From: G963556115 sp963667375
GTDB taxonomy: Bacteria > Planctomycetota > SZUA-567
DNA length: 64,000 nucleotides
NCBI GenBank assembly: GCA_963667375.1
Contig: OY763323.1
Location: 3,162,001 to 3,226,000 of the forward strand
Direction: 5' to 3'
Shown: positions 26,608 to 36,196 of the stretch, in pieces
Layout: every line of letters begins with the position of its first letter
Position numbering within the stretch: the stretch's first letter is position 1
Made by a program: the position numbers and the translations under genes
The notes under the pieces: model-generated
The model's database searches: none
What the model was told of the DNA's origin: nothing
The model's input: the letters and a program-made list of their open reading frames with translations, nothing else

Positions 26608-27906
26608 ATGAAAAAACTCGGCGCCCTAGCAGTATTTTTTCTAATCGCTCTGCTTATAAACACCGCATTTTCAGCAGATGATATTCACTACCAGGATATA
26701 AAATCACTTCAGAATATAATCCCGCAGCAGAGTACCTACTATACAATATCCTCTAATGTTGAAATATCCGGCGAGTATTACACCTTTACCATAAAACCTG
26801 AAGATTCGGCCGACATGCAGGTAACAGGTATCCCCTCACTTATCAAGACCATACATGAACTAAGTGTTATTGAGTGGTACAAAAACACCCCGCAAGGCAA
26901 TCAAGTATGGAAGGGAGCGAAGGATTCCGTAAAAAATATCGGCAAAGGTGCAAAGGCGATTGTAATGCATCCCGGAGACTCTTTTGCCGCTATCGGCCGG
27001 TCAGTAGCACGTACCGGAAGAGCAATAGGAGGTTTCTTTAAAGGGCTGGTCAAAAAAGAACCCAAAAGCAGCACAGGTGAAGATCTTGATAAGGGTGCCG
27101 GCAATTTTATGACCGAGGATATCGCCAGACAAGCGGCTTATGACCTGCATCTTGATGTATACTCCAATAACCCGCTGGTTATAGCCCTGCTCAATGAAAT
27201 AAGCAAGCAGCAGTGGGCCGGTTCCATAGGTGTTTCCGCTGCCAGTTATTTTGCAACCCCTGGTCTGAGTACTGCAGGCAGTATTGCAACCGGAGCTCTG
27301 ACACCTGGCGGAGCAATAGAGATTACCGAAAAACTGATTCGTGACAACAGCCCAAGCGAGCTCAACCGGCAATTGTTAAAGGTCGTAAAAGATGAATTAG
27401 GCTATGAACCCAAGAGCCGGGTATATGAAATCTTCAAAGATTTTTTGGATAACCCGAATTACACCCCTAGGCAGAAAGCATACTTAACACTCTTCCTCAC
27501 AATACTGAAGAACCTGAAGAATTTCGAACAGGCGGTACTGACTCTGCAAAACTGCAATTCTGTTGAGAACGGAACCATTCTTTTTCACCAGCTACAGCTT
27601 CTGACAGCGCTGGAGAAAAAAGCCGAAAATATTAAATTTGCCAGCTTTGTAACTGCCAAGAACCGTATCTATGCAATAACTACCTCAGGTGAACTAATTG
27701 CTATCCTGCCATTTGACTACGCTACCAATGACAAATTTATGAATAAGGAACTTGCAGAAATTCCACAGACCGGTCAATCACGCAGTATCTGGCTGCTAGG
27801 TGATGCCACCCCCAGCTTTATTGCCATGGCTAAAAATAGCGGCTTTACAGCAGTATATGATGGCATTCTACGCTTTGCCGCCTTCAAGTTTGGCGAAATT
27901 AAATAA
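26608..27906 (+). CDS. secreted protein of unknown function
   Basis: A 432-residue protein with a clean signal peptide (MKKLGALAVFFLIALLINTAFSA). Residues ~105-150 are Gly/Lys-rich with repeated KG/GR steps (KNIGKGAKAIVMHPGDSFAAIGR...), amphipathic and basic; ~205-235 are Gly/Ala/Ser-rich. The C-terminal half is helical then beta-like. No catalytic motif or known domain is recognised. ATGGAGAAAAGACT precedes the ATG. Standing after a ncRNA with its own terminator, it probably has its own promoter. Confidence 0.7.
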   Translation: MKKLGALAVFFLIALLINTAFSADDIHYQDIKSLQNIIPQQSTYYTISSNVEISGEYYTFTIKPEDSADMQVTGIPSLIKTIHELSVIEWYKNTPQGNQVWKGAKDSVKNIGKGAKAIVMHPGDSFAAIGRSVARTGRAIGGFFKGLVKKEPKSSTGEDLDKGAGNFMTEDIARQAAYDLHLDVYSNNPLVIALLNEISKQQWAGSIGVSAASYFATPGLSTAGSIATGALTPGGAIEITEKLIRDNSPSELNRQLLKVVKDELGYEPKSRVYEIFKDFLDNPNYTPRQKAYLTLFLTILKNLKNFEQAVLTLQNCNSVENGTILFHQLQLLTALEKKAENIKFASFVTAKNRIYAITTSGELIAILPFDYATNDKFMNKELAEIPQTGQSRSIWLLGDATPSFIAMAKNSGFTAVYDGILRFAAFKFGEIK

Positions 27907-27990
27907 TAAGCATCACCTGATTTAAAGAAACTTTTTATATTTTTAACACCGCTATTTTTAAAGTACATACGATTAATCAAAGGTTATTTA

Positions 27991-29160
27991 ATGAATCTAA
28001 TTGCACGAGCCGAAGCTACTTTTAAGCAAAAATTTGACGCGCCAGCAACTTTCTGCGGTATAGCCCCCGGAAGAATTGAAGTCCTCGGCAATCACACAGA
28101 TTATAACGAAGGCTATATTCTAGCCGCGGCGATAGATCGGGAAATTATTCTTTGCGGTAGAGCCTGCGAAGGGACAAAAGCGACTGTCTATGCGTCTTCA
28201 TACGATGCCAAAGAATCATTTGATACTTCCTCTCCGACTCTTAACTCTGAAAATTTCTGGATAAACTATATTCAGGGTGTTGTAAGTGAATTAAATAAAC
28301 AGGGAATAACTATTGGCGGTTTTGAAGCGGTCCTGGATGGCAATGTTCCGTTGGGTGCAGGTCTCTCAAGCAGTGCCGCCCTGGAGGTGGCTACAACCTA
28401 CCTTTTAAAAGCGTTATTTGGTTTCAGCATGGATCCAATTGCGATAGCCCTCACCTCTCAGGCGGCGGAAAATAATTTTGTAGGCATGAACTGCGGCATA
28501 CTTGACCAATTCTCTTCAGCCATGGGAAAAGAGGATAATCTAGTATTTCTCGACTGCCGTGACCTTAATAAATATCGTCATATCCCGCTGGGTAACAATA
28601 TCGAACTTGTTATTGCCAACACCAAGGCAAAGCACTCACTGGTTGACGGAGCCTACAACCAATTGCGTAATTCCTGTTTTGACGCTGCAAAATACTATGC
28701 CCAAAAACTCGCTCCCAGACCTGTCACGCATCTGCGTGATGTAAGTGTAACCGATATGGAGCTCTATAGCGCTGATATGAGTGAGACAACCAGAAAACGG
28801 GCAAAGCATATAATCACGGAAAATCAGCGCGTGCTCGATGGTGTTGCAGCTTTGGAACATGGTAACCTGCAGAAAATGGGCGAATGCATGAACCTGTCAC
28901 ACCTATCCAGCCGTGATGATTTCGGCAACTCCTGCAACGAACTTGACATTATGTATGCCTGTGCTGAAAATATCCCGGGATTATTCGGCCGCAGACTTTC
29001 CGGAGGCGGCTTTGGAGGTTGTACGGTTAACCTGATCAGTGCCGACAAGGCAGATGATTTCGCGGAGGAGCTAACCAGACGCTACCGACAGGAAACCGGA
29101 ATTGAACCGGAAATGCATATCTGCAAAGCCTGGAACGGAGCCCATTCGATAAGCTTATAA
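27991..29160 (+). CDS. galK: galactokinase
   Basis: Phosphorylates galactose at C1 in the Leloir pathway. The 389-residue GHMP kinase has the galactose-binding N-terminal motif APGRIEVLGNHTDYNEG (Asn for the common Glu of GEHTDYN), the ATP-binding PLGAGLSSSAALEVA, and the C-terminal LSGGGFGGCTVNL. Length fits GalK. No galT or galE is close, so the gene is a stand-alone unit; another sugar is possible because GHMP kinases vary in substrate. Confidence 0.87.
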   Translation: MNLIARAEATFKQKFDAPATFCGIAPGRIEVLGNHTDYNEGYILAAAIDREIILCGRACEGTKATVYASSYDAKESFDTSSPTLNSENFWINYIQGVVSELNKQGITIGGFEAVLDGNVPLGAGLSSSAALEVATTYLLKALFGFSMDPIAIALTSQAAENNFVGMNCGILDQFSSAMGKEDNLVFLDCRDLNKYRHIPLGNNIELVIANTKAKHSLVDGAYNQLRNSCFDAAKYYAQKLAPRPVTHLRDVSVTDMELYSADMSETTRKRAKHIITENQRVLDGVAALEHGNLQKMGECMNLSHLSSRDDFGNSCNELDIMYACAENIPGLFGRRLSGGGFGGCTVNLISADKADDFAEELTRRYRQETGIEPEMHICKAWNGAHSISL

Positions 29161-29254
29161 CTGAACGTGCCATTAGGTTTTTGCTGTCCGGCACACGCTA
29201 TCAGATCCAACTATTTATCAAAATCTGCAGAATACAGCGTAAAAGGGATAACAT

Positions 29255-30316
29255 ATGCGTGGTGATATTAGCAATATCAATACCAAAATCGTAATCGCAA
29301 TCATTCAGATAATTCTGATATTCTCTATTGGAACATTCGGTTTCAACTATCTGCTGAATGATATAACCCTGCTTGAAGCGCTGTATCTCACTGTTATTAC
29401 CCTGACCACAGTCGGTTATGGCGATATTTCTCCATATGCCAATGCGCATCCGGACGAACGGGTACCGGCTTTAATTTTTGCTATTATTCTAATGATTTTC
29501 GGCATGTCATCATTCGTTTATGCCGCCGGTATTCTTACCCAATATGTCACCTCAGGCGAGCTAAAGCGTCACCAGCGTCTGAAAAAAATGCTCAAAAAGA
29601 TATCCCGCTTTTCTGAGCACTATATCATCATCGGCGCCAGTGAAACCGGCTGCTATATTGCTGATGAACTCAGTCTGCTCAAACGCCCATATGTCATTAT
29701 TGATACCTCATTCAAAGCTCTCGACGACTATGCCGGCAATGACAAATCAATTTACTATATTCAGGGTGATGCAACTGATGAAAAAACCCTTTTAAAAGCC
29801 GGAATCGCCAAAGCCAAAAGAGTAGCCATAACTCTGCCCAGTCCCAAAGACTCATTATTTCTGATAATGACCCTCAAGGAACTGGCTACTAAGAACGGCT
29901 GGAAATTTGAAATCATCGCCAAATGCCCAACCGCCCTCTTCGAAAAGAAGTACACGATGGCAGGAGTCGATTATATAATCAAGTCTGATATCAGCGTCGC
30001 CGATCAGATAATAAATGAATTATACCGTCCAGTATCAAAAACATTTCTAGACCGTCTGCGCAATGACAAGACCCAGATCGTGCGTATTGATGAAGTGACC
30101 GTATCTGATGAATCACCTCTCGCCAATACCCTCCTTAAGAACTCCCAGATAAAGAAGAAAACCGGTCTGATCATCTGCGCTGTAAAGGATTTTTCTACCG
30201 GCAACTGGCATATTAATCCTGATGGCGATTACCTGCTCGGTTCCGGAGATATTCTGGTATTCGTAGGTAATCTCAAGAGCTCGCAAAAACTTAGGAGACT
30301 GGCGGAAAATGTATAA
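29255..30316 (+). CDS. two-transmembrane potassium channel with RCK domain
   Basis: A 353-residue inner-membrane protein. Helix 1 spans ~11-31, the pore helix and selectivity filter TTVGYGD lie at residues 51-57, helix 2 at ~70-95. The cytoplasmic part starts with an RCK-N Rossmann fold (IIIGASETGCYIADEL) and ends with an RCK-C/TrkA-C domain (~275-353). The layout is that of MthK-type channels. It overlaps the downstream RCK-only gene by 8 bp (ATGTATAA), so the two are made together and probably assemble in one gating ring (inference). Confidence 0.9.
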   Translation: MRGDISNINTKIVIAIIQIILIFSIGTFGFNYLLNDITLLEALYLTVITLTTVGYGDISPYANAHPDERVPALIFAIILMIFGMSSFVYAAGILTQYVTSGELKRHQRLKKMLKKISRFSEHYIIIGASETGCYIADELSLLKRPYVIIDTSFKALDDYAGNDKSIYYIQGDATDEKTLLKAGIAKAKRVAITLPSPKDSLFLIMTLKELATKNGWKFEIIAKCPTALFEKKYTMAGVDYIIKSDISVADQIINELYRPVSKTFLDRLRNDKTQIVRIDEVTVSDESPLANTLLKNSQIKKKTGLIICAVKDFSTGNWHINPDGDYLLGSGDILVFVGNLKSSQKLRRLAENV

Positions 30317-31100
30317 AACCAACGGGAAAACCATTATCTGCGGTAATACCAAATACCCATTATATTTGATGCAGCAGTTATTCAATACTGGTGAGGAAGG
30401 AGTTCTGACTATTCGCAAGCGCGTTTTCCCGAAACAGAAAGACTTCATACTTATCACCGATGAGCAGGAACTTATAAAAACCTGCAGCAATAGTTTCAGT
30501 GGTATCACCGTAATAAATGCCGAAGCCTCAGACGATGAAGTTCTGATAGAACAGGGTATTGAAAATGCAGATGCTATTGTCATTTCATATGGCGATGACC
30601 GTGAAAACCTGCTGATCACACTTTCAACCAGACAGCTCAACCCCAGCATTAAGATTATAGTGACCTGCTCCATGATTGAAACTATGCGCCCGAAACTGCT
30701 CAGAGCCGGCGCTGATTCCGTAATTTCCCCCAGTACCATCAGTGGTAACAAGATGGCGGCACAACTCGTACGCCCAAGCACAACAGCATTTCTTGAGGAA
30801 TTTCTTCACAGTGAAAACAATAATTTCTCAGCCCAGGAAATATACATAAGTAAAGCCGACCAGAACCTGGGACTGACTATCATTAATTCCGAGTATGCCC
30901 GTGCCAGCCTGCTGATTCTGGCTATTTCACGGGATGACACCGATGAAATTCTGTATAATCCTCCCAGTTCCTACAAGCTTCAGAAAGGTGATGTTCTGCT
31001 GGTTCTGGGGACTATTCCCAATTTTCAGAAACTCTCTCCATATACCCAGTACCATCTGAAGGATCTGGAGATTGACGATCCAAAATACAGTACAAATTAA
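30309..31100 (+). CDS. soluble RCK (TrkA-N plus TrkA-C) protein
   Basis: A 263-residue cytoplasmic protein with TrkA-N (IICGNTKYPLYLMQQL; Gly-rich loop incomplete) and TrkA-C (about 185-255, QEIYISKADQNLGLTI and GDVLLVLGTI). The usual GxGxxG nucleotide loop is changed, so nucleotide binding may be lost or altered. Its start lies inside the end of the channel gene. MthK makes an eight-domain ring from one gene by internal translation; here a second gene may supply the extra subunits (inference). Confidence 0.82.
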   Translation: MYKTNGKTIICGNTKYPLYLMQQLFNTGEEGVLTIRKRVFPKQKDFILITDEQELIKTCSNSFSGITVINAEASDDEVLIEQGIENADAIVISYGDDRENLLITLSTRQLNPSIKIIVTCSMIETMRPKLLRAGADSVISPSTISGNKMAAQLVRPSTTAFLEEFLHSENNNFSAQEIYISKADQNLGLTIINSEYARASLLILAISRDDTDEILYNPPSSYKLQKGDVLLVLGTIPNFQKLSPYTQYHLKDLEIDDPKYSTN

Positions 31101-31154
31101 TGTGAAACAGCAAACGCTGTAACTGATACTGACACCTTAGAGCATATAGAGTTA

Positions 31155-32519
31155 TTAATCAGTTACCGAATATGCTTCAAGCTTTCGGTAAAGAGTTTTA
31201 AGTCCTATACCCAGACTTTTAGCAGCTTTGGTTTTATTCCCGCCAAGTCGGTCAAGTTCCGAAAGCACATATTTCTTCTCGATCTCTTCAAGCGGTAAGC
31301 CTTCATCAAATTTGTTAAGGCTCGGTTCACATTTAATCACCACATCTTCCGGAGTATGCCCGGTTATCTCTTCAGGAAGCTGTGAATACTCGATAATATC
31401 ACTGGGAGTACGTACCACAGCGCCCTCAATCGCATTCTCCAGTTCCCGAATATTACCCGGCCAGTCATAGTTCATCAAGCCCTTCAAAAAGCTTTCAGAA
31501 AACAACTTCTGAGTATTATAACGCGAAGAGTATTTTCGTAAAAAATGCTCAGCAAGAAACGCAATATCCTCTTTACGTTCACGCAGAGGCGGAATTCTGA
31601 TTTTAACCACATTTATCCGATAAAACAGGTCCTCACGAAAATCCCCGGTCTCACACATTTTTTTAAGATCTTTGTTGGTGGCACATATAAGACGGATATT
31701 AACATTTATAGTCTCATTACCGCCTACTCGCTCCAACTCCCGTTCCTGAAGCACACGCAGTAGCTTAACCTGCATATCAAGCGGCATTTCACCTATTTCA
31801 TCAAGAAAAAGCGTCCCTTCATCAGCCATTTCAAAACGCCCCTTACGGGTTCTGAGAGCTCCTGAGAAAGAGCCTTTTTCATGCCCGAAGAGCTCACTTT
31901 CGACCAGTTCTCTGGACAGCGCGGCGACATTAACCTTTACAAAAGAATTGTTAGACCGCGAAGACAACCCCTGCAGCGCATTTGCAACCAGTTCCTTACC
32001 CGTACCGCTTTCCCCCTCAATCAGTACCGTAACATCGGTATGAGCCACCTGCTTTATAAGTTCCTTAACCTGTGTAATCGCCGGTGATTGCCCGACAATT
32101 GAAACCAGATCACCTTTCTGCTCAACCTGACGTTCCAGAGCGACCAGATGCAGGGCATTTTTTACAATGACCCTGAATTTATTGAGATCAATCGGTTTGG
32201 TAACATACTCATAAGCTCCTAATCTGGTGGCATCAATAGCGTTTTCAATAGAGCCGTGACCGGTTATCATTACTACCGGCATCTCAGGGTATAGCTTCTT
32301 TGAAAGCTCGAGTATTTCAAGTCCGGTACCATCTGGAAGCTTATAATCAGTCAATACCAGATCAAATACCATCTCCTCAAGATAGGTGCACGCCTTTACT
32401 TTATTCTCCGCGAGTTTTACCTCATGCCCGGCATCAGTAAGAACTTCCTGCAAGGTCTCGCGTGTCGCCTCATGATCATCTATAAGCAGAATATTACATG
32501 TTTTATTCTTCACCGTCAT
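31155..32519 (-). CDS. NtrC-family sigma-54-dependent response regulator
   Basis: A 454-residue three-domain regulator. Receiver: acidic pair in LLIDDHEATR, acceptor Asp58 (LTDYKLPDG), Lys108 (VTKPID). AAA+ domain: Walker A GESGTGKE (169-176), the sigma-54 contact loop as GSFSGA (216-221; GAFTGA in most), Walker B LFLDE. C-terminal Fis-type HTH ends in NKTKAAKSLGIGLKTLYRKL. It would activate sigma-54 promoters after phosphorylation. No sensor kinase is adjacent; the TPR gene lies 8 bp upstream in the same leftward unit. Confidence 0.95.
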   Translation of the reverse strand: MTVKNKTCNILLIDDHEATRETLQEVLTDAGHEVKLAENKVKACTYLEEMVFDLVLTDYKLPDGTGLEILELSKKLYPEMPVVMITGHGSIENAIDATRLGAYEYVTKPIDLNKFRVIVKNALHLVALERQVEQKGDLVSIVGQSPAITQVKELIKQVAHTDVTVLIEGESGTGKELVANALQGLSSRSNNSFVKVNVAALSRELVESELFGHEKGSFSGALRTRKGRFEMADEGTLFLDEIGEMPLDMQVKLLRVLQERELERVGGNETINVNIRLICATNKDLKKMCETGDFREDLFYRINVVKIRIPPLRERKEDIAFLAEHFLRKYSSRYNTQKLFSESFLKGLMNYDWPGNIRELENAIEGAVVRTPSDIIEYSQLPEEITGHTPEDVVIKCEPSLNKFDEGLPLEEIEKKYVLSELDRLGGNKTKAAKSLGIGLKTLYRKLEAYSVTD

Positions 32520-32527
32520 TCTTCTTC

Positions 32528-33412
32528 CTACCTCTGACTCCGTTCCTTATCCTTCTCCAACAGGGATTTCACCTTGGCCAGCCACTCGTGATCACTCGGA
32601 GCCAGCTCCACAAAACGATTCAAGTGATACAACGCTTTTTTGCGGCTGGGCTTATCGATCATATAGATATGCCCGAGTTGCAGATGTGCCGCATACTGAT
32701 CCGGATCAATGGCGAGAATATCCAGAAGTTCCTTCTCAGCCCGGTCAATATGATTATCCTTTCTAAACGCCACCGCCAGATCATAGCGTGCCAGTATATT
32801 ACGCGGATCATGCTGAATAACCCATTGAAATGAAACTATTGCCAGAGGCAGCAGCATCTCATCAAGCTCACACAAACCCTGATAATACCGTGCAGGCAGG
32901 AAATTTTCATTCAATTCCCAGGCTTTACGGAAAAATTTCCGTGCCAGAACCTTTTTGGTACCGTCGAATCCGTAATAATAGCAGCGCCCTATATTATAAG
33001 CTGCCAGATAATTCTCCGGGTTCAGCCTGAAAGCTTTTGCCAGCTTCTGTACCGCATCGGTATATTTATTTTCATACATCAGCGACTGCCCCCATAACAA
33101 CCAGGCATCTGACAACCGCGGATTCAGCGAAACCGCCGCTTCTGCGTTCTTGGCTGCAATACCATAATTCTTAAGATCGGAATACGACAGACCGATCCAG
33201 AAATAACATTCGGCATTCTCCGGGTCAAGTTTGAGCGCGCTCTTAAAGCGTGCCAGAGCCCGCGCCTTTTCATCCGCAGCCAGCAGCCTGGCTCCCTGAT
33301 ATATATAATCATCGCGTTTATACTTGGTATCGGCATCAAGAACCGCCGCCTGAGCCCTCACCATAAGCAGCGACAAACATAGTAATATATATAATTTCAA
33401 TCTACATCTCAT
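32528..33412 (-). CDS. exported tetratricopeptide-repeat protein
   Basis: A 294-residue protein with a signal peptide (LKLYILLCLSLLMVRAQA) followed by about seven TPR units, several with the standard AxxxxxxALxLDPxN pattern (ARALARFKSALKLDPENAE, AAEAAVSLNPRLSDA). It likely acts as a periplasmic or membrane-bound scaffold. Located 8 bp before the NtrC-type regulator; the pairing suggests cotranscription but not a defined joint function. Confidence 0.85.
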   Translation of the reverse strand: MRCRLKLYILLCLSLLMVRAQAAVLDADTKYKRDDYIYQGARLLAADEKARALARFKSALKLDPENAECYFWIGLSYSDLKNYGIAAKNAEAAVSLNPRLSDAWLLWGQSLMYENKYTDAVQKLAKAFRLNPENYLAAYNIGRCYYYGFDGTKKVLARKFFRKAWELNENFLPARYYQGLCELDEMLLPLAIVSFQWVIQHDPRNILARYDLAVAFRKDNHIDRAEKELLDILAIDPDQYAAHLQLGHIYMIDKPSRKKALYHLNRFVELAPSDHEWLAKVKSLLEKDKERSQR

Positions 33413-33563
33413 TGTTATTATTTGTACCTTCCTGAGTAAGTAACCTGCAATCTACTTTCAAAATACTATATTTTACAGATCAGAGGACAAGAATACAGCA
33501 AAAAATTACCTGTTAATTAATCAGAAGAATAAATCAAATATTCGGTGAAAATTGTCGATATTA

Positions 33564-33572
33564 TGTTATAAT
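33564..33572 (+). promoter_or_regulatory. extended -10 promoter of the GT4 gene
   Basis: TGTTATAAT: TATAAT (33567-33572) with a TG one base upstream (33564-33565). It is 38 bp before the start codon at 33610. No good -35 at the usual distance, as often with extended -10 promoters. Confidence 0.5.
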
Positions 33573-33609
33573 TACTGTACCGTTATTGTCTTACTGAATC
33601 AGGTATATT

Positions 33610-34758
33610 ATGCGAATAGCAATTTTTTCATGGGAATCTCTCTATGCCATAAAAATAGGAGGCGTAGGCATACATGTATTCAATCTTGCCAGAAGCCTTC
33701 AGCGGCTCGGCAATGAAGTACATATTTTTACCAGACAAGGGAGCAAACTTAGTCTTGAAGATATGATCAACGGTGTAATAATTCACCGTCTCCCATGGAA
33801 CCATGGTCAGGATTTTTTTCACGAAGTCAAAGCATTCAATAATACCCTGGTCTATTATTACAGTGAAATCAGTTATAAAATCGGTAACTTTGATATCCTG
33901 CACTGCCACGACTGGCTGACATTCGACGCCGGATTGCGTCTTAAAAATGAAGTACGGCTGATCGCCACCTTCCATACAACCGAACTTGGTCGTTCCGGAC
34001 ACTGGCCGCAATCAGCACTCGCCCGGGAAATAAGCGCCCTCGAACAGAGAATGGTAGATAACGCGAAGAGTATAATTACTGTCAGTTATACTATACGGCG
34101 CGAACTGGAACTTCTGTATCACTGCCCGGACTGGAAAACAGAGGTTATCTATCATGGTATTGATACCCAGCAAGCAAATTTACCGCCGGAACAGTCTCAA
34201 ACAATATTACGCGCGCAGCATATTCCTGAAAATTCAAAGATTATTCTCTTTGTCGGCAGCTTCTCTCACAACAAAGGCACCGATATTCTTCTAAATAGCT
34301 GCAGTCAGATAACTTCAGAGCACCCGGATACGGTAATAGTGTTCTTTGGTCAAGGAGAGCTTGAAGGCAGAATTACCGGAACAAGCCGGGATTTACCGGG
34401 AAAAATCATTCTTATGAATTCTGGCGCTCCCGATCTGCTCAGGATCTTATATAATCAGGCATATATTGTCGCCTGCCCCTTCCGGGTTGACCCCTTTGCC
34501 GCCATAACCCTTACCGCCTGGGCAGCAGGCAAACCGGTAATAAGCCTTGACTCCGGCGCCAGTGCCGAAATAATCTATAATGATGTCAACAGCATTATCA
34601 GCAGCGAGAAAAACTATACCGCAGATCTACTTGCATTGCTTGCCGACAGCCAGAAAGTAAAATGGCTCGGCAACAATGCCAGAGTAACTGTTGAAACGGC
34701 CTTCACCTGGGATGAAGTGGCGAAAAACACAGAAAAGACCTACCGCGCTAAAAGCTGA
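33610..34758 (+). CDS. GT4-family glycosyltransferase
   Basis: A 382-residue GT-B glycosyltransferase. The N-terminus has WESLYAIKIGGVGIHVFNLARSLQ, a glycine-rich donor-fold loop of GT4 (glycogen synthase-like) enzymes; HCHDWLTFDAGL follows; the C-terminal domain has LFVGSFSHNKGTDILL and PFRVDPFAAITLTAWAAGKPVI, in which the usual E-x7-E motif is only partly kept. No signal peptide. The acceptor cannot be told: no polysaccharide cluster lies nearby. Confidence 0.87.
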   Translation: MRIAIFSWESLYAIKIGGVGIHVFNLARSLQRLGNEVHIFTRQGSKLSLEDMINGVIIHRLPWNHGQDFFHEVKAFNNTLVYYYSEISYKIGNFDILHCHDWLTFDAGLRLKNEVRLIATFHTTELGRSGHWPQSALAREISALEQRMVDNAKSIITVSYTIRRELELLYHCPDWKTEVIYHGIDTQQANLPPEQSQTILRAQHIPENSKIILFVGSFSHNKGTDILLNSCSQITSEHPDTVIVFFGQGELEGRITGTSRDLPGKIILMNSGAPDLLRILYNQAYIVACPFRVDPFAAITLTAWAAGKPVISLDSGASAEIIYNDVNSIISSEKNYTADLLALLADSQKVKWLGNNARVTVETAFTWDEVAKNTEKTYRAKS

Positions 34759-34888
34759 AACTTATCAGACCAGACAGTACCTGCATAATCCCCTTGATTA
34801 TCAGACCAATAACTTCAAAATTCAAAAAACATAATCCCGGCAAATAATTCCATAAGCCCAGTATTAACCAAGAAATACAAATTTAATA

Positions 34889-35380
34889 TCAGCGCAGCGA
34901 ATGAATAACATACGACACCACGCCCCAGACATTCAGGCTCGCCTCATCAGATATTACAATAGGTTTATAACGTGGATTCTCAGAGAGGAGTTCTACCCTC
35001 CCCTGATACATCGAAAGACGCTTGACTGTAAGTTCACCGTCAATCACGGCAATTATAATGCTGCCGTTCTTCGGCTTCAGACTTCTATCCACGACCAGGA
35101 TATCATCTGGAAAGATTCCTGCTCCGGTCATGGATTCTCCGGTAGCTCTGGCAAAAAAGGTCGCAGCCGGATTCTTAACAATATGATCATTAAGATCCAG
35201 TGTCGCTTCAATATAATCATCCGCAGGCGACGGAAATCCAGCCTCAACCTTTGACTGAAACAGAGGTAATTTATATCCATGCCCGGAAACAAACTTCAGG
35301 ATATCAGCAACCAGCTCCCGCGGCACCTGCAGTGAAGTTAAATCGGCATATTCTCGAGGCTGTCCCTTATCCTCATCCAC
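34889..35380 (-). CDS. umuD: UmuD-like SOS mutagenesis protein (S24 peptidase)
   Basis: A 163-residue self-cleaving protein. The cleavage pair Ala47-Gly48 in KVEAGFPSPADDY, nucleophile Ser83 (TGESMTGAG) and base Lys120 (ELTVKRL) match UmuD, as does the C-terminal pattern ending VWGVVSYVI. The N-terminal part before the cut is longer than in E. coli UmuD, and there is no LexA-type DNA-binding domain. GTG at 35380 follows GAGGGAAGAAC and overlaps the metW stop by 8 bp; a TTG at 35401 is less likely. No umuC lies next to it. Its place as last gene of a methionine operon is odd. Confidence 0.85.
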   Translation of the reverse strand: MDEDKGQPREYADLTSLQVPRELVADILKFVSGHGYKLPLFQSKVEAGFPSPADDYIEATLDLNDHIVKNPAATFFARATGESMTGAGIFPDDILVVDRSLKPKNGSIIIAVIDGELTVKRLSMYQGRVELLSENPRYKPIVISDEASLNVWGVVSYVIHSLR

Positions 35381-36146
35381 GTTCTTCCCTCGCTTTTTCA
35401 ACGATCATCAGAACCTCTTCAGCATAGAGATTATCGCTTACTCCAAGCTTGCGGACCTTGCCCTCATTGAGCACAAAACCCTCAATCAACTCAATATCGG
35501 CCTCATGCATCCACTCGAGAAAATCCTGAATCGACAGACAGTGAATATTAGGTGTATCATACCAGTTATAAGGCAGCCAGCCGGTCTGCGGCATACGCCC
35601 TCTGAGCGCAAGATCCAGACGCACCTGCCAGAAACCGAAATTCGGAAAGGTCACAATACCTCTGCGCCCCACCCGCAACATTTCAGCCAGCACCTTTGTC
35701 GGTTTCATCAGGGTCTGCAATGTTTCCTCGAGCACCACATAGTCATATGACGCGTCGGCAAAAGAAGCAAGACCAGACCTTATATCAGACTGAAAAACCG
35801 GCACCCCGCTACGCACACACTCCATTACCGCCCGCGAATCACGCTCTATTCCCTGACCATGAACACCCTTCATATCCCGCAGCCGCGCCAGCAGTTCACC
35901 ATTACCACATCCCAGATCGAGTACCGATGAACCTACCGGGATCTCCTGTTCAATCACCCGGTCCTGCCAGCGCAGCTGTTTCCCGTCATCAGCGGTTACC
36001 GGCTTGGAACCTGATCCGACACTATTAAAAAAGTTTATTATACTTCCAGAAGCAACATTCAGTAGAGCCGGATCCACCTGCTTCTGCAGCAGATGCACCA
36101 GTTCAAAAAAAGTTTCCTGCTCTTTATGCTTGATTTTTCTATCCAT
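35373..36146 (-). CDS. metW: MetW-like methionine biosynthesis protein
   Basis: A 257-residue methyltransferase-fold protein. SVLDLGCGNGELLARL is the glycine-rich SAM-type motif of MetW and the C-terminal half follows MetW closely (DYVVLEETLQTL, GIVTFPNFGFW, PQTGWLPYNWYDTPNIH). MetW works with MetX in homoserine acylation in many bacteria. Residues 1-~75 are an extension not present in usual ~200-residue MetW. ATG at 36146 follows GAGGAAATCAATA. It is 50 bp from metX and overlaps umuD by 8 bp. Confidence 0.9.
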   Translation of the reverse strand: MDRKIKHKEQETFFELVHLLQKQVDPALLNVASGSIINFFNSVGSGSKPVTADDGKQLRWQDRVIEQEIPVGSSVLDLGCGNGELLARLRDMKGVHGQGIERDSRAVMECVRSGVPVFQSDIRSGLASFADASYDYVVLEETLQTLMKPTKVLAEMLRVGRRGIVTFPNFGFWQVRLDLALRGRMPQTGWLPYNWYDTPNIHCLSIQDFLEWMHEADIELIEGFVLNEGKVRKLGVSDNLYAEEVLMIVEKAREERG

Positions 36147-36196
36147 TATTGATTTCCTCATATATTTACAGGTAAATCGCCTTTTTGAAACTTAAC

